Below, in pieces: positions 17,917 to 27,484 of a stretch of DNA of 64,000 bases. Below the pieces are notes generated by a model, which saw nothing but the letters and a program-made list of their open reading frames with translations, was not told where the DNA came from and ran no database searches. The DNA is taken from NCBI RefSeq assembly GCF_001469215.1, contig NZ_LOFH01000005.1:1-64000 (forward strand). The letters run 5' to 3'. Each line of letters starts with the position of its first letter. Position 1 is the stretch's first letter. The position numbers were made by a program, and so were the translations under genes. The stretch is from Pseudoalteromonas sp. H105 (GTDB lineage: Bacteria; Pseudomonadota; Gammaproteobacteria; Enterobacterales; Alteromonadaceae).

Positions 17917-19410
17917 TTAATTCCCCTTACTTAAGAAGTTCATCGTTGAGTTTGAGTTTGTATACAACTCCCCCTTACCCACGATAGGCAAAATAGTGAC
18001 CACCTCGACCGCTGATAATTTCTCGATGGTTTGGATATCTTTTAAGTGACTATCAAACAGCGTTGCAACAAAAACACTGGTTCCACTTGCAAATAAACCT
18101 AATACAATTCCAACAATAATGGCGACCATCATTGAGGTGTTTATTGGTTGAGTTGGGCTGTAAGCACGCTCAATCGTTTTAACTTTATCCGGGCCTTCAT
18201 ATTTCACTAACTTGCCGGTTACTTTAGCCATTTCGTAGCGCCCTAACATGTCTTTGTACAAAGACTGTTTCACATCATAATCGCGCTCAAGTTTTCTTAA
18301 CTGTTTTTCAATATCACTGGTGACAAGTAAACGCTGGCTAAGCTCATTAACTTGTTTTTCAAGCATTTCAAACTCTTGCTGGTGTTGATGAACTTGATTT
18401 TTAGCTTCTTCTAATGCAAGTATTTGTGAAACAAGTACATTACTTTCATTATTTTTATTAGCAGGTAACGTATTAGCCATTTGCCATAACTGTTCGATAT
18501 TGGCGGCGTCTAAATTTTTACCACTTTCGATTAATGCTTGTTGACGTGCTCTGATGCTGATCAATTCACGTTGTTTAGAAATGACTTTACTGTGCTTATC
18601 TGTGTAACGCGTTTTTAAAAAGCTGAGTTCCGACTCAACAGTAATAATCCGCTCTTCTATACGCCCTAGAATAGGGTTCGCCTGGCCCATTTTAGAAGTT
18701 AGTGCCTCAAGCTTAGCGCTTGCACCAGACAAAACGATTGATTTCTGTTGCAAATCGCTCAATAACTTATCAAACGTCTGTCTATTACTGTGAAGAACTG
18801 TGGGTAGCGTATTACTATTTTTAGCTTTAAACGCGGCGAGCTCTTCTTCTGAAAGCTCTAGCTCTTGACGTAAGCTAACGAGCTGTTGATAGAAAAACTG
18901 TTCAGATGTATCTAACGATGCCTTTGTGGGAGCCAACAAGCTTTCGATAAACTTTTCAACGACTTTCTCAAGCACTGGCTTCATTTGCGAGGGTTCATGC
19001 CACGTAAAATTGACCCGTACTAGCTCATCACCCACTAACGATAATGACAGTGATTGTGATAACTCTTGGTGTATTTTCTCAATTGCTGCTGGGCTTGCAT
19101 TTTCTGACACTAGATTAGTCTCTTTGGCAACAGCAATAAGCACCTTGCGGCTAATCACTAGAGTTCTTAATGCAGCCATACGGTTTGTTAAGTCAAACGA
19201 AAATGATAAGTCATCTAAATAAGGGTTCAATAATGCCGACTCTTCAATTAAGATCGTCGCATGGTTGGTGTATTTTTTTTCAGCAGTTGCAGCAAGAAAT
19301 ATAACAACAATAGGCACAATCACTAAAGGCAACACAAAAAGTTTAACTCTGGTATACAGTGCATACAAAGCTAAATAAAGTAACCGTTTTATCTGCTCTC
19401 TAACTAACAT
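17917..19410 (-). CDS. Polysaccharide chain-length/co-polymerase protein (Wzz/GNVR family, SypO-like)
   Basis: A 497-residue inner-membrane protein with one membrane segment near residues 24-43, a long periplasmic coiled-coil region (LRQELELSEEELAAFKAKN, and QHQQEFEMLEKQVNEL), the proline-containing stretch AYSPTQPINTS, and a second membrane segment (about 440-462). There is no cytoplasmic kinase domain, so it would pair with the separate SypD-like protein. It controls chain length and links synthesis with export. A sigma-54-type site lies at 19510-19524 and the leader holds enhancer-like words. AGGT lies before the ATG. Confidence 0.9.
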   Translation of the reverse strand: MLVREQIKRLLYLALYALYTRVKLFVLPLVIVPIVVIFLAATAEKKYTNHATILIEESALLNPYLDDLSFSFDLTNRMAALRTLVISRKVLIAVAKETNLVSENASPAAIEKIHQELSQSLSLSLVGDELVRVNFTWHEPSQMKPVLEKVVEKFIESLLAPTKASLDTSEQFFYQQLVSLRQELELSEEELAAFKAKNSNTLPTVLHSNRQTFDKLLSDLQQKSIVLSGASAKLEALTSKMGQANPILGRIEERIITVESELSFLKTRYTDKHSKVISKQRELISIRARQQALIESGKNLDAANIEQLWQMANTLPANKNNESNVLVSQILALEEAKNQVHQHQQEFEMLEKQVNELSQRLLVTSDIEKQLRKLERDYDVKQSLYKDMLGRYEMAKVTGKLVKYEGPDKVKTIERAYSPTQPINTSMMVAIIVGIVLGLFASGTSVFVATLFDSHLKDIQTIEKLSAVEVVTILPIVGKGELYTNSNSTMNFLSKGN

Positions 19411-19427
19411 AATCTCTACCTATATAT

Positions 19428-19439
19428 TTGCATTTTGCT
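19428..19439. promoter_or_regulatory. Enhancer-like word TTTGCATTTTGC in the sypO leader
   Basis: TTTGCATTTTGC is the exact complement of GCAAAATGCAAA at 25411-25422. It is followed by TATGCATAAATG and, at 19459-19467, by TTTGCAAAA. The words lie between the predicted sigma-54 start (about 19498) and the start codon, that is downstream of the promoter, which is unusual. Confidence 0.45.
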
Positions 19440-19509
19440 ATGCATAAATGAGCGGTTATTTGCAAAATAAAAATGATTAACTGCTAATAACTGGCTTTCT
19501 TAGGTAGTT

Positions 19510-19524
19510 GCACAGGGCGCGCCA
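19510..19524 (-). promoter_or_regulatory. Sigma-54 promoter of the sypO-P-QR operon
   Basis: The minus strand reads TGGCGCGCCCTGTGC: TGGC-CG at -24 and TGC at -12 with GG and GC exactly 10 bases apart. It matches the TGGCACG-N4-TTGC consensus at all but two positions. It lies in the 136-base gap between two same-strand genes, giving a leader of about 88 bases. Confidence 0.65.
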
Positions 19525-19546
19525 ACATTACGTTTAGATATAAATT

Positions 19547-20677
19547 TTAACGGTTAAGCAAGCGCATATCGCTGACAACGATACTCGCTTTCGACTGCCA
19601 ACTATGCTGACTCGCTATGTGTTGTTGCGCCTGTTCTAAGTCCATTAATTGTGATTCACTCAGCGCTAAAGCACTATCAAGCTGATTTATAAATTGCGCT
19701 GCCGTATCAGCTATAAAAAGGTGTGAATCATAACGATTTACAGCAGGAAAACCTGTCGTCACAATGGGCTTCCCTGCAGCTAAATATTCTTTTAATTTGA
19801 GTGGATCACATGCCCGTATTTGTTCATTAGTAACAAACGGTAAAATAGACACATCCCAATGTGCTGAAAAAGACGCTAACCGTTTATGGCAAACCGCAGG
19901 AATATGCGTCACATTCTTAAAACTTAATAATCGCTCAACGTTAGTAACAACATGGCCAATCAATACGAGTTGATAGTCAGGTCTTGCTGCAGCGAGTGCC
20001 TCAAGCAAGTCAATATCAAGCCATGCATTTATACTGCCGTAAAAACCCACTACGGGACCAGTCAGGGCTTTTATTTCATCTGCTTTGATTATACTTTCGC
20101 TAAATAGCTCAACACTCACTCCATGACTTAACATTTTTGCTTTACCCGCGGGCATTTTTGCCAATAAGAAGTCACTAATAACATAAATTAAATCAGCCGT
20201 TGCAATTAATTGCTTTTCAAATGGCGCAACTAGATCAGCGTCAACCCCCGCTAATGCAGAAAAATCATCACCGCAGTAGTAGATCATTTTGTCTTGGGAT
20301 TGTGTATTAAAAAGGTAAAGTGCCGTTGGTACACTTAACCAGTAATTCACAGGTTCGGCCTGTGTATTTGCTTTAAAGAAATAAGAAAAAATGCGCTTAT
20401 TTACATAGCGAATAAATCGATTATCGTGCCAAGGTAAAATAGGGAGTTTATACACTTTCATGTTGGCTGGTGTGGCGATAGCTTGCGTCTTAGGGCTACT
20501 AAAAAGTTGCAAAACTTTATCAAAAACACGTTTAATATCATGAACTCTAATGCGAGGTTTACGCATACCAACAGAGTTTACCCAGTGCACCTCATGCTTT
20601 TTTGCAAGCTCAGAAAATAAATGTTGAGTACTGCTTGGATGGCTTCCCCAGTCTTCCGCAAATACAATAAATTTCAT
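19547..20677 (-). CDS. Glycosyltransferase (GT-B fold; SypN-like)
   Basis: A 376-residue glycosyltransferase. It opens [19 protein letters not shown] and has the C-terminal donor-binding features [28 protein letters not shown] and the acidic segment [19 protein letters not shown]. This resembles the GT family 1/4 'TuaH-like' teichuronic or exopolysaccharide enzymes. The start ATG overlaps the stop of the acetyltransferase (ATGA), indicating translational coupling. It is the last gene of the operon that begins at 25307. Sugar specificity is unknown. Confidence 0.86.
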   Translation of the reverse strand: MKFIVFAEDWGSHPSSTQHLFSELAKKHEVHWVNSVGMRKPRIRVHDIKRVFDKVLQLFSSPKTQAIATPANMKVYKLPILPWHDNRFIRYVNKRIFSYFFKANTQAEPVNYWLSVPTALYLFNTQSQDKMIYYCGDDFSALAGVDADLVAPFEKQLIATADLIYVISDFLLAKMPAGKAKMLSHGVSVELFSESIIKADEIKALTGPVVGFYGSINAWLDIDLLEALAAARPDYQLVLIGHVVTNVERLLSFKNVTHIPAVCHKRLASFSAHWDVSILPFVTNEQIRACDPLKLKEYLAAGKPIVTTGFPAVNRYDSHLFIADTAAQFINQLDSALALSESQLMDLEQAQQHIASQHSWQSKASIVVSDMRLLNR

Positions 20678-21384
20678 ACGTCGCCCTCTATCGTTTTCAC
20701 TATTTTCGCAGGGTTTCCGGCTGCAATACTGTTCGCAGGCACGTCTTTTGTAACAACACTACCAGCTCCTATAATAGCCCCTTTACCAATCGTTACCCCA
20801 CCGAGTACCGTAACACCAGTCCCCAACCATGCACCTTGTTTGATAATAATGTCACCCACTTGTGAATCATCATCACTTTCACCTGCAGCTCTGCGATCAC
20901 AATCAACAGGGTGGCCAGGGAACCCTGCAAGAAAGACCCGACCAGCGAGCCGAACGTCATCCTCAAGAATAATATTTCGACCAACCGAAAACGCATTTTG
21001 CCAACCAATATCAACGTTATTGCCAATCCTAAGCTTAGCCTGCATATTTACAGAGGAACGACCGCATAATGTGCTAATACCTGAAATCCTGACATCATCA
21101 CCACACTCAATTTCAAGGTCACCGAGAATTTGCGGCATCCCAGAATACAAATATAACCGCTTCTTAGTACCTAAGATCTGGCTTTTAAAAAGTGGTGTGA
21201 AATATAAAACTCGTAACAACTCCTGGCATAGCTGCTTAATCAAATTGTGGAGGTGGAATAACCCAGAATGAAAAACGGGTATCACCATCATTTGCGGATT
21301 GCGAACCGCTTTTGCAAAACGAAAAAATGAGGAGGCCAATGGGTGTTCACTATTTTTTAGCCAATGCTTTAATTGTATTAACAT
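20674..21384 (-). CDS. Hexapeptide-repeat O-acetyltransferase (SypM-like)
   Basis: A left-handed beta-helix acyltransferase of 236 residues. An N-terminal extension of about 85 residues with a hydrophobic stretch precedes the hexapeptide region: [36 protein letters not shown], and the family end [32 protein letters not shown] then AAGNPAKIV (quoted in parts). It probably acetylates the polysaccharide or its lipid-linked unit. The start is set at 21384, after the polymerase stop, with AAGGA 8 bases upstream; a longer frame to 21429 overlaps the polymerase gene and is less likely. Confidence 0.88.
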   Translation of the reverse strand: MLIQLKHWLKNSEHPLASSFFRFAKAVRNPQMMVIPVFHSGLFHLHNLIKQLCQELLRVLYFTPLFKSQILGTKKRLYLYSGMPQILGDLEIECGDDVRISGISTLCGRSSVNMQAKLRIGNNVDIGWQNAFSVGRNIILEDDVRLAGRVFLAGFPGHPVDCDRRAAGESDDDSQVGDIIIKQGAWLGTGVTVLGGVTIGKGAIIGAGSVVTKDVPANSIAAGNPAKIVKTIEGDV

Positions 21385-21388
21385 GCAA

Positions 21389-22741
21389 TTATTCCTTATT
21401 GTTTTCAATTGTGAGCTTTTCAAGTGCAATCGTCAGGGACAAAATTATGTAAAGAGGCCATGTAAAGGCTTGCGTTAAAAACGTGCCAGCTACCATAAAC
21501 CCGATTAAACCCGCTTTTAATGCGTTGGCATTAACAGCAACATCAGGATTAAACTTAAGCTTATTAATACAAAGTACCCTTGATAAACTGCGATAAATCG
21601 CAGCAATCACCAATAAAAAGACACACAAGCCTACAAACCCTGTTTCACCTAACACCTGAAACCATGTGCTATGTACTGCATGATTCTTGCCATCCCAGTG
21701 TGGACTGTAAAAATAATAATTTACAAAAAAATTATTCACGCCAACACCGGTGAATGGATTCGCTATTGCCATATTTATCGCCGCTTGCCAGGCGTATATC
21801 CTTCCCATGGCTGATTCGTCAACACCTGATTCTGTGGCCCCACCACTTTGTCTATCGGCGATCCCTGCAAATACCATCATTGCCAACATGCCAAGCACAC
21901 CAAATATGGCCACAACCACTGGGTTTTTAACTTTTTGGTACAAGAAGAAACTTAAAATTGCGGCTATACCCAATAGCCCTCCCCGACTTTGCGTTGCGAT
22001 AACTCCCGAAATAGCTAAAATCAACCCGACCCCCGCAAAAATTCGTCGGTATTTATTTGCGTTAGAGTCAAACAGCTCTGCTGCTAAAAAGGAAACGGGA
22101 AACATAAGTACCAAGGATAAATCGTTAGGATCCCCTAATTGCGAACGATACTCTCTTGAAATAGTCACCCGCGAACCTTCAACCAAACCAACCCCATTCA
22201 TTTTGTTATTCAGGGCAACTAATGAAATCGTCACCCCTGAAATCATTATTCCTAATCGCACAAAACTAAAATGAGAAAAACGTGTCAGCCACCAGCTGAT
22301 AACAAACACCATTATAAAAACTTTAACCAACACCCCTGACCAATACTCAATAGCAACCCCTCGATTTGAAGCAGAAAACACACACACAGTGAGCCAAGCA
22401 AACCAAATGACAAAAATCAGATGAGTCGAACTCCAATGCGGCTTTAATGTTTTTGAAATGAACAAGTGCCATGCAATAGCCAGCAGTGAAGCTAATGCGA
22501 GTAATTTGGGTATTTTTAGGGGCATAAGCACTACAAATGCTTCATGGATTCTAAAATAACTAAAGAGAATAAAAAGTATGACAAATACTGTGCTTAAACG
22601 GATAGCTAAAAAGCCAGCAAATGGCAGCAGTAGTAACGCAAATGCAGCTATTGGACCAAACAATAAATATAGTACCGAAATTAATACCGTTATCAGTAGT
22701 CCATTAATTAATAAGTAATTGTTCTTATACCAGTTAACCAT
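21389..22741 (-). CDS. O-antigen ligase/polymerase family protein (Wzy-type, SypL-like)
   Basis: A 450-residue integral membrane protein with about eleven to twelve hydrophobic segments. The large periplasmic loop has the family signature of Wzy/WaaL proteins ([20 protein letters not shown], followed by [16 protein letters not shown]). It should polymerise flipped repeat units on the periplasmic side. The ATG at 22741 has AAGGGG 7 bases before it; the frame also has a GTG two codons earlier. It overlaps the flippase gene by 8 bases. Confidence 0.88.
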   Translation of the reverse strand: MVNWYKNNYLLINGLLITVLISVLYLLFGPIAAFALLLLPFAGFLAIRLSTVFVILFILFSYFRIHEAFVVLMPLKIPKLLALASLLAIAWHLFISKTLKPHWSSTHLIFVIWFAWLTVCVFSASNRGVAIEYWSGVLVKVFIMVFVISWWLTRFSHFSFVRLGIMISGVTISLVALNNKMNGVGLVEGSRVTISREYRSQLGDPNDLSLVLMFPVSFLAAELFDSNANKYRRIFAGVGLILAISGVIATQSRGGLLGIAAILSFFLYQKVKNPVVVAIFGVLGMLAMMVFAGIADRQSGGATESGVDESAMGRIYAWQAAINMAIANPFTGVGVNNFFVNYYFYSPHWDGKNHAVHSTWFQVLGETGFVGLCVFLLVIAAIYRSLSRVLCINKLKFNPDVAVNANALKAGLIGFMVAGTFLTQAFTWPLYIILSLTIALEKLTIENNKE

Positions 22742-24146
22742 GGACACCCCTTTTCGTTAATTGCTGGAGCGCATTCATTACCAGTGGCTTATATTTGTTG
22801 GTAAGCACGATAAGTAAAGACAAAAACATTAGGCATTGAATACTCATTGAGTATGTAAAATCAACCACGCTAAAAACAAACACCCCCAAAAAGCAAAACC
22901 AACTCGGTATAATTCGATAAAAATTAAATGGTAAAGGTTCTAACTTTTGACTCATAAAAAAGAACAAAATAGTTTTAAGGGTTTGCGCCAAGGCCAACGA
23001 CACAACAGCACCTAGTACGCCCCACGCAGGTACTAAAAAAGTGAGTAGTATCAACACAAAAACTGCACTTACACCATTAATTACTGAGACATATAATCCA
23101 TTTAAGTGGATATAACAGCCAATATTTAATAAGTCGCTGTGATGGCGTAATACCACAATAAAAATAAGACTCGGCAGTAACCAAGCATTGAGCAAATAAC
23201 TTTGCGGCAAAACAAACACAAACAGATGAGGCGTGATAATTAACATCAATATGCAAAGCGCAATACCAATCTCTAAGCTAAGTTCACACAAATAAACATA
23301 ACGCGTTGGGCTTGAAGTTAATTCGTTAAACCGACGGGAAAACCACCACATTCTGATCGGCTCGAACGTAAAGGACGTCATCACTGCAAATTGCAAAGCA
23401 ACATAATATTGTGCCAGTTTTTCTTTACCAATACTGGCTGCAATAAACCAGTTTTCAGCTCCGTTATTGGCATATACAAAAAGTGATGAAACTAAAATAC
23501 TTAATAAAAACAAGCAATTTTTACGCGTTATACTCCAAGGTATTGCTTTAAAATCAATTTTAATTTCTGAAAAAATAATCCTAAGAGAGATAGCTAAAAC
23601 AACAAAGCTTGCAACCGCACCTGAGGCCATTACACCCGTTACCCCAAAGCCGAGGTACAGTGAAGCAATGGTCAGGATTGTTTGACCTATGCCTTGCAAA
23701 ATAGCTAGAAAACAAAACTGCTTAGCCATTTCGTAATACCTAAAAAAACAAAATACAATGGATAGTAGTGATGAAAAAGCGAGATTAATCGCTAATAATT
23801 GCAAGTCAATTAATGACAAAGAAATAGGAAGGAGCTCACTTAAAGGTTGAGTGAAAAACCAAAAAAGTAAGACAAACACCAAACTCAACAGACCGCATAA
23901 CAGCAATGCATCTCTAAATAAGGCACGTTTGTGGACCTCACTTTTCATTTGCTGTTTGAATAGAAGTTCTGGTAACCCTAAGCATAAAAGCAACGACATA
24001 ACAGCGGATATAGACACTAAAAAATTTAACTCACCAAACTGGGCTTGGTTTAATAGTCGCGTTGAGATAGGCAATAAAGCAAAGCCTAAACCTTTAAGCA
24101 GCAAGGTCGATAATCCAAAATAGGCTATTTGCTTTATTCCATTCAT
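22734..24146 (-). CDS. Polysaccharide flippase (Wzx/MATE-like, SypK-like)
   Basis: A 470-residue protein with about twelve to fourteen hydrophobic segments, beginning GIKQIAYFGLSTLLLKGLGF and continuing ISTRLLNQAQFGELNFLVSI, typical of Polysacc_synt/Wzx proteins. It would move the lipid-linked repeat unit across the inner membrane. AGGGG lies before the ATG. It sits between a family 4 glycosyltransferase and the polymerase, matching sypJ-K-L order. Confidence 0.88.
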   Translation of the reverse strand: MNGIKQIAYFGLSTLLLKGLGFALLPISTRLLNQAQFGELNFLVSISAVMSLLLCLGLPELLFKQQMKSEVHKRALFRDALLLCGLLSLVFVLLFWFFTQPLSELLPISLSLIDLQLLAINLAFSSLLSIVFCFFRYYEMAKQFCFLAILQGIGQTILTIASLYLGFGVTGVMASGAVASFVVLAISLRIIFSEIKIDFKAIPWSITRKNCLFLLSILVSSLFVYANNGAENWFIAASIGKEKLAQYYVALQFAVMTSFTFEPIRMWWFSRRFNELTSSPTRYVYLCELSLEIGIALCILMLIITPHLFVFVLPQSYLLNAWLLPSLIFIVVLRHHSDLLNIGCYIHLNGLYVSVINGVSAVFVLILLTFLVPAWGVLGAVVSLALAQTLKTILFFFMSQKLEPLPFNFYRIIPSWFCFLGVFVFSVVDFTYSMSIQCLMFLSLLIVLTNKYKPLVMNALQQLTKRGVHG

Positions 24147-24149
24147 ACT

Positions 24150-25307
24150 CTACCCCTGTGCTTTTTGCACCCACTGCGATAATTTTTTAGCTTGAGAATT
24201 CGCATTAAACTTCGTCGCTGCTAAGCGTTTAGCGTTAACCCCCTTTGTATATCTTTCATAAGGGCTTAACTCACAAAACTCCCTGAGTATTTTTTCCAAT
24301 CCTGAAATACTCGCTGGCTCACACTTATATCCAACCGCATCATTTATAATTTCTTTCGTCCCCATTAACTCAGTTGTTAAAACAGGAATCCCACTGGCCA
24401 TTGCTTCTTTTAACACCACCGGGCCGGTGTCTCTATCTCCGTTACGAGATACACAAAAAGGTGCAACGAGGGCAGAGTAATTACACGTGTTTTTTGACAA
24501 CCAAAACGGTGTCTTACGACCTAAAAAACGAACATTATGCTCAATACCTAAGTTTTCACACAGAAACTTTAGATCATTTAATAATGGACCATCCCCAACA
24601 ATATCTAAAGAAATTGGGTACTTATTATTTAACGCCTTAATTGCAGGAAATAGAAACTGCAACCCCTTCTTCTCAACCAAGCGACCCACAAAGAGTAATT
24701 TAACTGATTCACTTAGGCGGTTAGGTGCACAATTAAATAAACTAAAATCAACTCCACAATGAAGTAGCTCCACTTTTCCTACCTTGTACTCATTCAATTT
24801 TTCAACCATCCCCTCGCATACCGCCACAGAAAAATCGCAAAGAGACAGCTTCACCTTCAAATCTGAATAGTTAACATACACATCATGGCCATGCCCGATA
24901 GAAGACACACTCACACCAGCCATTTTGCTCCCTGCGATTGCATAGGCCAGGGGGGCATGCATAAAGTGACAATGTATGTGCGAAATTTTGTGCAGTTTAA
25001 TAATGGCTGCGATATTCGCACCAAAGCCTAACAGTGATGTTGTCGAAATTGATTTAAATTTAGACGCAATAAATGCCGTTTTTAAGAATTTGAATGGGTG
25101 TGCTGCTGCAACCTTGGCGGCTTCTGGCAGCGATCTTTTTACAACAATCACGTTGACGCTTTTATCAATGTTGCTTGATTCATCTGAGTTCTCAAATGTA
25201 ATGACACTCACTTTGTGCCCAGCTCTAACAAGCGCATTAATTTCTGTCACCACAAATGTTTCTGACGGTACGTGAAAGGTAGGGACGACTATGCCAATGT
25301 GTTTCAT
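24150..25307 (-). CDS. Glycosyltransferase family 4 (SypI/SypJ-like)
   Basis: A 385-residue GT-B enzyme. I start it at the ATG at 25307 (MKHIGIVVPTFHVPSETFVV), which has GGAG 8 bases upstream and leaves room for a 24-base leader from the sigma-54 promoter at 25343; the frame is open further to 25346. Motifs: HIHCHFMHAPLAYA, KLLFVGRLVEKKGLQFLF, IVGDGPLLNDLK and the acidic segment GPVVLKEAMASGIPVLTTE. It heads a five-gene operon (GT, flippase, polymerase, acetyltransferase, GT). Confidence 0.88.
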   Translation of the reverse strand: MKHIGIVVPTFHVPSETFVVTEINALVRAGHKVSVITFENSDESSNIDKSVNVIVVKRSLPEAAKVAAAHPFKFLKTAFIASKFKSISTTSLLGFGANIAAIIKLHKISHIHCHFMHAPLAYAIAGSKMAGVSVSSIGHGHDVYVNYSDLKVKLSLCDFSVAVCEGMVEKLNEYKVGKVELLHCGVDFSLFNCAPNRLSESVKLLFVGRLVEKKGLQFLFPAIKALNNKYPISLDIVGDGPLLNDLKFLCENLGIEHNVRFLGRKTPFWLSKNTCNYSALVAPFCVSRNGDRDTGPVVLKEAMASGIPVLTTELMGTKEIINDAVGYKCEPASISGLEKILREFCELSPYERYTKGVNAKRLAATKFNANSQAKKLSQWVQKAQG

Positions 25308-25342
25308 GGTGAATGCTCCTAATAATAACTTAACGTTATTTC

Positions 25343-25357
25343 GCAAGAACCATGCCC
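25343..25357 (-). promoter_or_regulatory. Sigma-54 promoter of the 25307-19547 operon
   Basis: The minus strand reads GGGCATGGTTCTTGC: GGCA-G at -24 and TTGC at -12, GG and GC exactly 10 bases apart. This is the best -12 match in the island. The predicted start near 25331 leaves about 24 bases to the ATG at 25307. The enhancer word at 25411 lies about 85 bases upstream. Confidence 0.72.
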
Positions 25358-25410
25358 ACTCAATCGCCCTTATAAATCGCTAAAACAAACCTAATTTGCG
25401 AACATATATT

Positions 25411-25422
25411 GCAAAATGCAAA
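25411..25422. promoter_or_regulatory. Enhancer word GCAAAATGCAAA shared by two divergent sigma-54 promoters
   Basis: GCAAAATGCAAA is the complement of TTTGCATTTTGC at 19428. TTTGCGAAC at 25395 and AAGCATTAG at 25421 flank it. It sits 66 to 86 bases from the predicted starts of the two divergent promoters at 25343 and 25463, so one site could serve both. Confidence 0.6.
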
Positions 25423-25462
25423 GCATTAGACAAAAAACATCCTAAATAGCCACTAAAATAGT

Positions 25463-25477
25463 TGGCGCTTAAATTGC
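25463..25477 (+). promoter_or_regulatory. Sigma-54 promoter of the GT2 gene
   Basis: TGGCGCTTAAATTGC has TGGC-C at -24, TTGC at -12, and GG to GC spacing of 10. The predicted start near 25489 gives a leader of about 30 bases before the ATG at 25521. Confidence 0.72.
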
Positions 25478-25520
25478 GTATAACCTTAGTAAGTTACTTT
25501 TAAACTAACAGGTGAATATC

Positions 25521-26447
25521 ATGAGCGTAGATGTCAGCGTAATCATTCCAAACTACAACTGTAAGCAGTATTTAGCTAAAGCGATTAGTAGTGTTGTTAA
25601 ACAATCTAATGTCAACGTCGAGATTATTGTTGTTGATGACGGTTCAACAGATGGCAGCCTCGAGTGGTTAAAAAAAGCACAGCAAACATTTCCACAATTG
25701 GTTATCTTAGAACAAGAAAATACAGGGGTTGTTAATGTCAGAAACAGAGCCATTGGCGCAGCAAAAGCAGAATATATTGCATTTTTAGATGCTGATGATT
25801 ACTGGACCGATGATAAACTTTTTGAGCAACTACATTACATGAAACAGCACAACGACTGTGTATTGAGCTTTACTAACTATATGCACGTAAATGAGGCATA
25901 TGAGCCGATAGTCGATTGCTTTTCATTTTGGCCTGAATTTGCAAAACACATAGACAAAAATGATTCTGGCTATCAAGACTTAAAATCACCGATGGATTTA
26001 CTCATTTATGCCAATGTTATAGGTACTTCATCCGTTATGGTAAAGCGCTCTACCATTAACTACATCGGACGCTTTGATAACGCATTAAACAGTGCCAGTG
26101 ACTGGGATTGTTGGCTTAAACTGGCACGCATAGGCGCTGTTGCGTTTTCACCTAATGTTTCTATGGACTACTTAATGCGAGTTGGCTCTATCACAGCTAA
26201 TAGAACCAATAGGCTCAACGCGATGAAAGAAATTGTATCGCGCTGTAAAGATGATGCTGGTATGTTTGCACAAGTCAAAGCGCAAGCACGTATACTAGAA
26301 TGCTATGGCGAATACTATCGCGAAATAGGCAATAAATTTAAAGCACTTACAACAGCTGCAGCGGCCTTTACCCTATTCCCTCATAAAAGAAATTTACGTC
26401 ATTTATTACATGACCTAAAACGCTCATTATCATCATCTCAAAACTAA
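25521..26447 (+). CDS. Glycosyltransferase family 2
   Basis: A 308-residue GT-A enzyme: VSVIIPNYNCKQYL, IEIIVVDDGSTDGSLEWL, the acidic FLDADDYWTDD (the DxD-type site) and SASDWDCWLKLARIG. No membrane segments are apparent, so it works in the cytosol or at the membrane face. I start it at the ATG with AGG 8 bases before it; a GTG at 25512 is also in frame. It is transcribed away from the main operons but shares their sigma-54 and enhancer signals, so it should belong to the same pathway. A terminator follows at once. Confidence 0.9.
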   Translation: MSVDVSVIIPNYNCKQYLAKAISSVVKQSNVNVEIIVVDDGSTDGSLEWLKKAQQTFPQLVILEQENTGVVNVRNRAIGAAKAEYIAFLDADDYWTDDKLFEQLHYMKQHNDCVLSFTNYMHVNEAYEPIVDCFSFWPEFAKHIDKNDSGYQDLKSPMDLLIYANVIGTSSVMVKRSTINYIGRFDNALNSASDWDCWLKLARIGAVAFSPNVSMDYLMRVGSITANRTNRLNAMKEIVSRCKDDAGMFAQVKAQARILECYGEYYREIGNKFKALTTAAAAFTLFPHKRNLRHLLHDLKRSLSSSQN

Positions 26448-26459
26448 CCAACCAACAAT

Positions 26460-26487
26460 AAAGCGTGCATATAATATGCACGCTTTT
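26460..26487. terminator. Bidirectional terminator between GT2 and EEP genes
   Basis: AAAGCGTGCATA and its complement form a 12-bp class stem around a short loop, with A-run on one side and TTTT on the other, between two convergent genes. It can act on both strands. Confidence 0.85.
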
Positions 26488-26499
26488 ACGTTTTATTCT

Positions 26500-27468
26500 T
26501 TAGCTTTTATTCAAACTTAGCTGATAACTCAACATTTTATGGTCGCTTCCTTCAAAGGAAGTCACCGATAAGTTTTCAAGCGAAAATTCATCACTAAAAA
26601 TACAATGATCTATCGGCAACCCTGTGAACAATGAATCAAAAAACCTAAACGGCGTAAAGCTAACATAGGCATTCGCTTGGGTGTAGCAGCTACTTGCTGT
26701 ACCAAAATCAAAATAATATGACCAAGGCACAACATTTAAATCCCCTATCACTAACCAGGGCGTTTTTTCACTCAGTAAAGCCTCTCTCATAGCAGCCAGT
26801 AGATAATTTCTATTTTGCCAATGTTGTTTTGTTCTCGGAGAAGGTGGGTGCGCTATATAAGTCGTAATAACCGTGTCTTTAAATAACAAACGAAGTTTAA
26901 TGAAACCTAATCGATCTCCGTCTAGTTTGACTTGTTGTCTATAAACAATAGGTAAACGTGAAATCACGACTATTCCATAAGGGATCCCCTCAACCTCCCG
27001 GTAACCAAATAAGTCAGCTTGAGTTAAAAAAGGGCGAAGTAAATGCCGATTTAAATCACTATACTCTTGTAGAACTAACATATCCCACGATTGATTTTTT
27101 AATGCAGCCAACTGCTTTGCAATATGTGGATTATTATAATTTAAGTTAATTTGCTTGATGCTAAGCATTTCAGCCGAGAGGCTAGTGGTCCATGAAGGTG
27201 AAGGCAGTAAAGTCAACAACCCCGCAATACACGCGGCGAGTATACCTAACGCTATTTTCTTCACGTTCATCAATAGAAGTAGCAAACCACATACAAACGT
27301 TAATACTAATAACGGCATTCTTAAAGACGTAATGAGATCGCCGAAATAGCTATCAAAAGGCAAATAGGCACAACCTATAAAGACAATGCACAGCATTATT
27401 ATCCCCGACTTTAAGAGGCTTCTTCGCAGTAATTTCATAGACTTTTTCTGTTTAGTTAAATCAACCAT
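26500..27468 (-). CDS. Membrane-anchored endonuclease/exonuclease/phosphatase (EEP) family protein
   Basis: A 322-residue protein with two to three N-terminal hydrophobic segments (about 20-100) and a C-terminal EEP domain facing outward: INLNYNNPHIAKQL, VLQEYSD (catalytic Glu), VIGDLNVVPWSYYF (Asn/Asp site), GLPIDHCIF and FEGSDHKMLSYQL (His). Family members cut nucleic acids or phosphodiester and sphingolipid substrates; which applies cannot be told. The ATG at 27468 is chosen; the longer frame begins with TTG inside a terminator palindrome. Its membership in the polysaccharide island is only by position, and no sigma-54 site precedes it. Confidence 0.82.
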   Translation of the reverse strand: MVDLTKQKKSMKLLRRSLLKSGIIMLCIVFIGCAYLPFDSYFGDLITSLRMPLLVLTFVCGLLLLLMNVKKIALGILAACIAGLLTLLPSPSWTTSLSAEMLSIKQINLNYNNPHIAKQLAALKNQSWDMLVLQEYSDLNRHLLRPFLTQADLFGYREVEGIPYGIVVISRLPIVYRQQVKLDGDRLGFIKLRLLFKDTVITTYIAHPPSPRTKQHWQNRNYLLAAMREALLSEKTPWLVIGDLNVVPWSYYFDFGTASSCYTQANAYVSFTPFRFFDSLFTGLPIDHCIFSDEFSLENLSVTSFEGSDHKMLSYQLSLNKS

Positions 27469-27484
27469 TGCCTGCTTACCCTCA

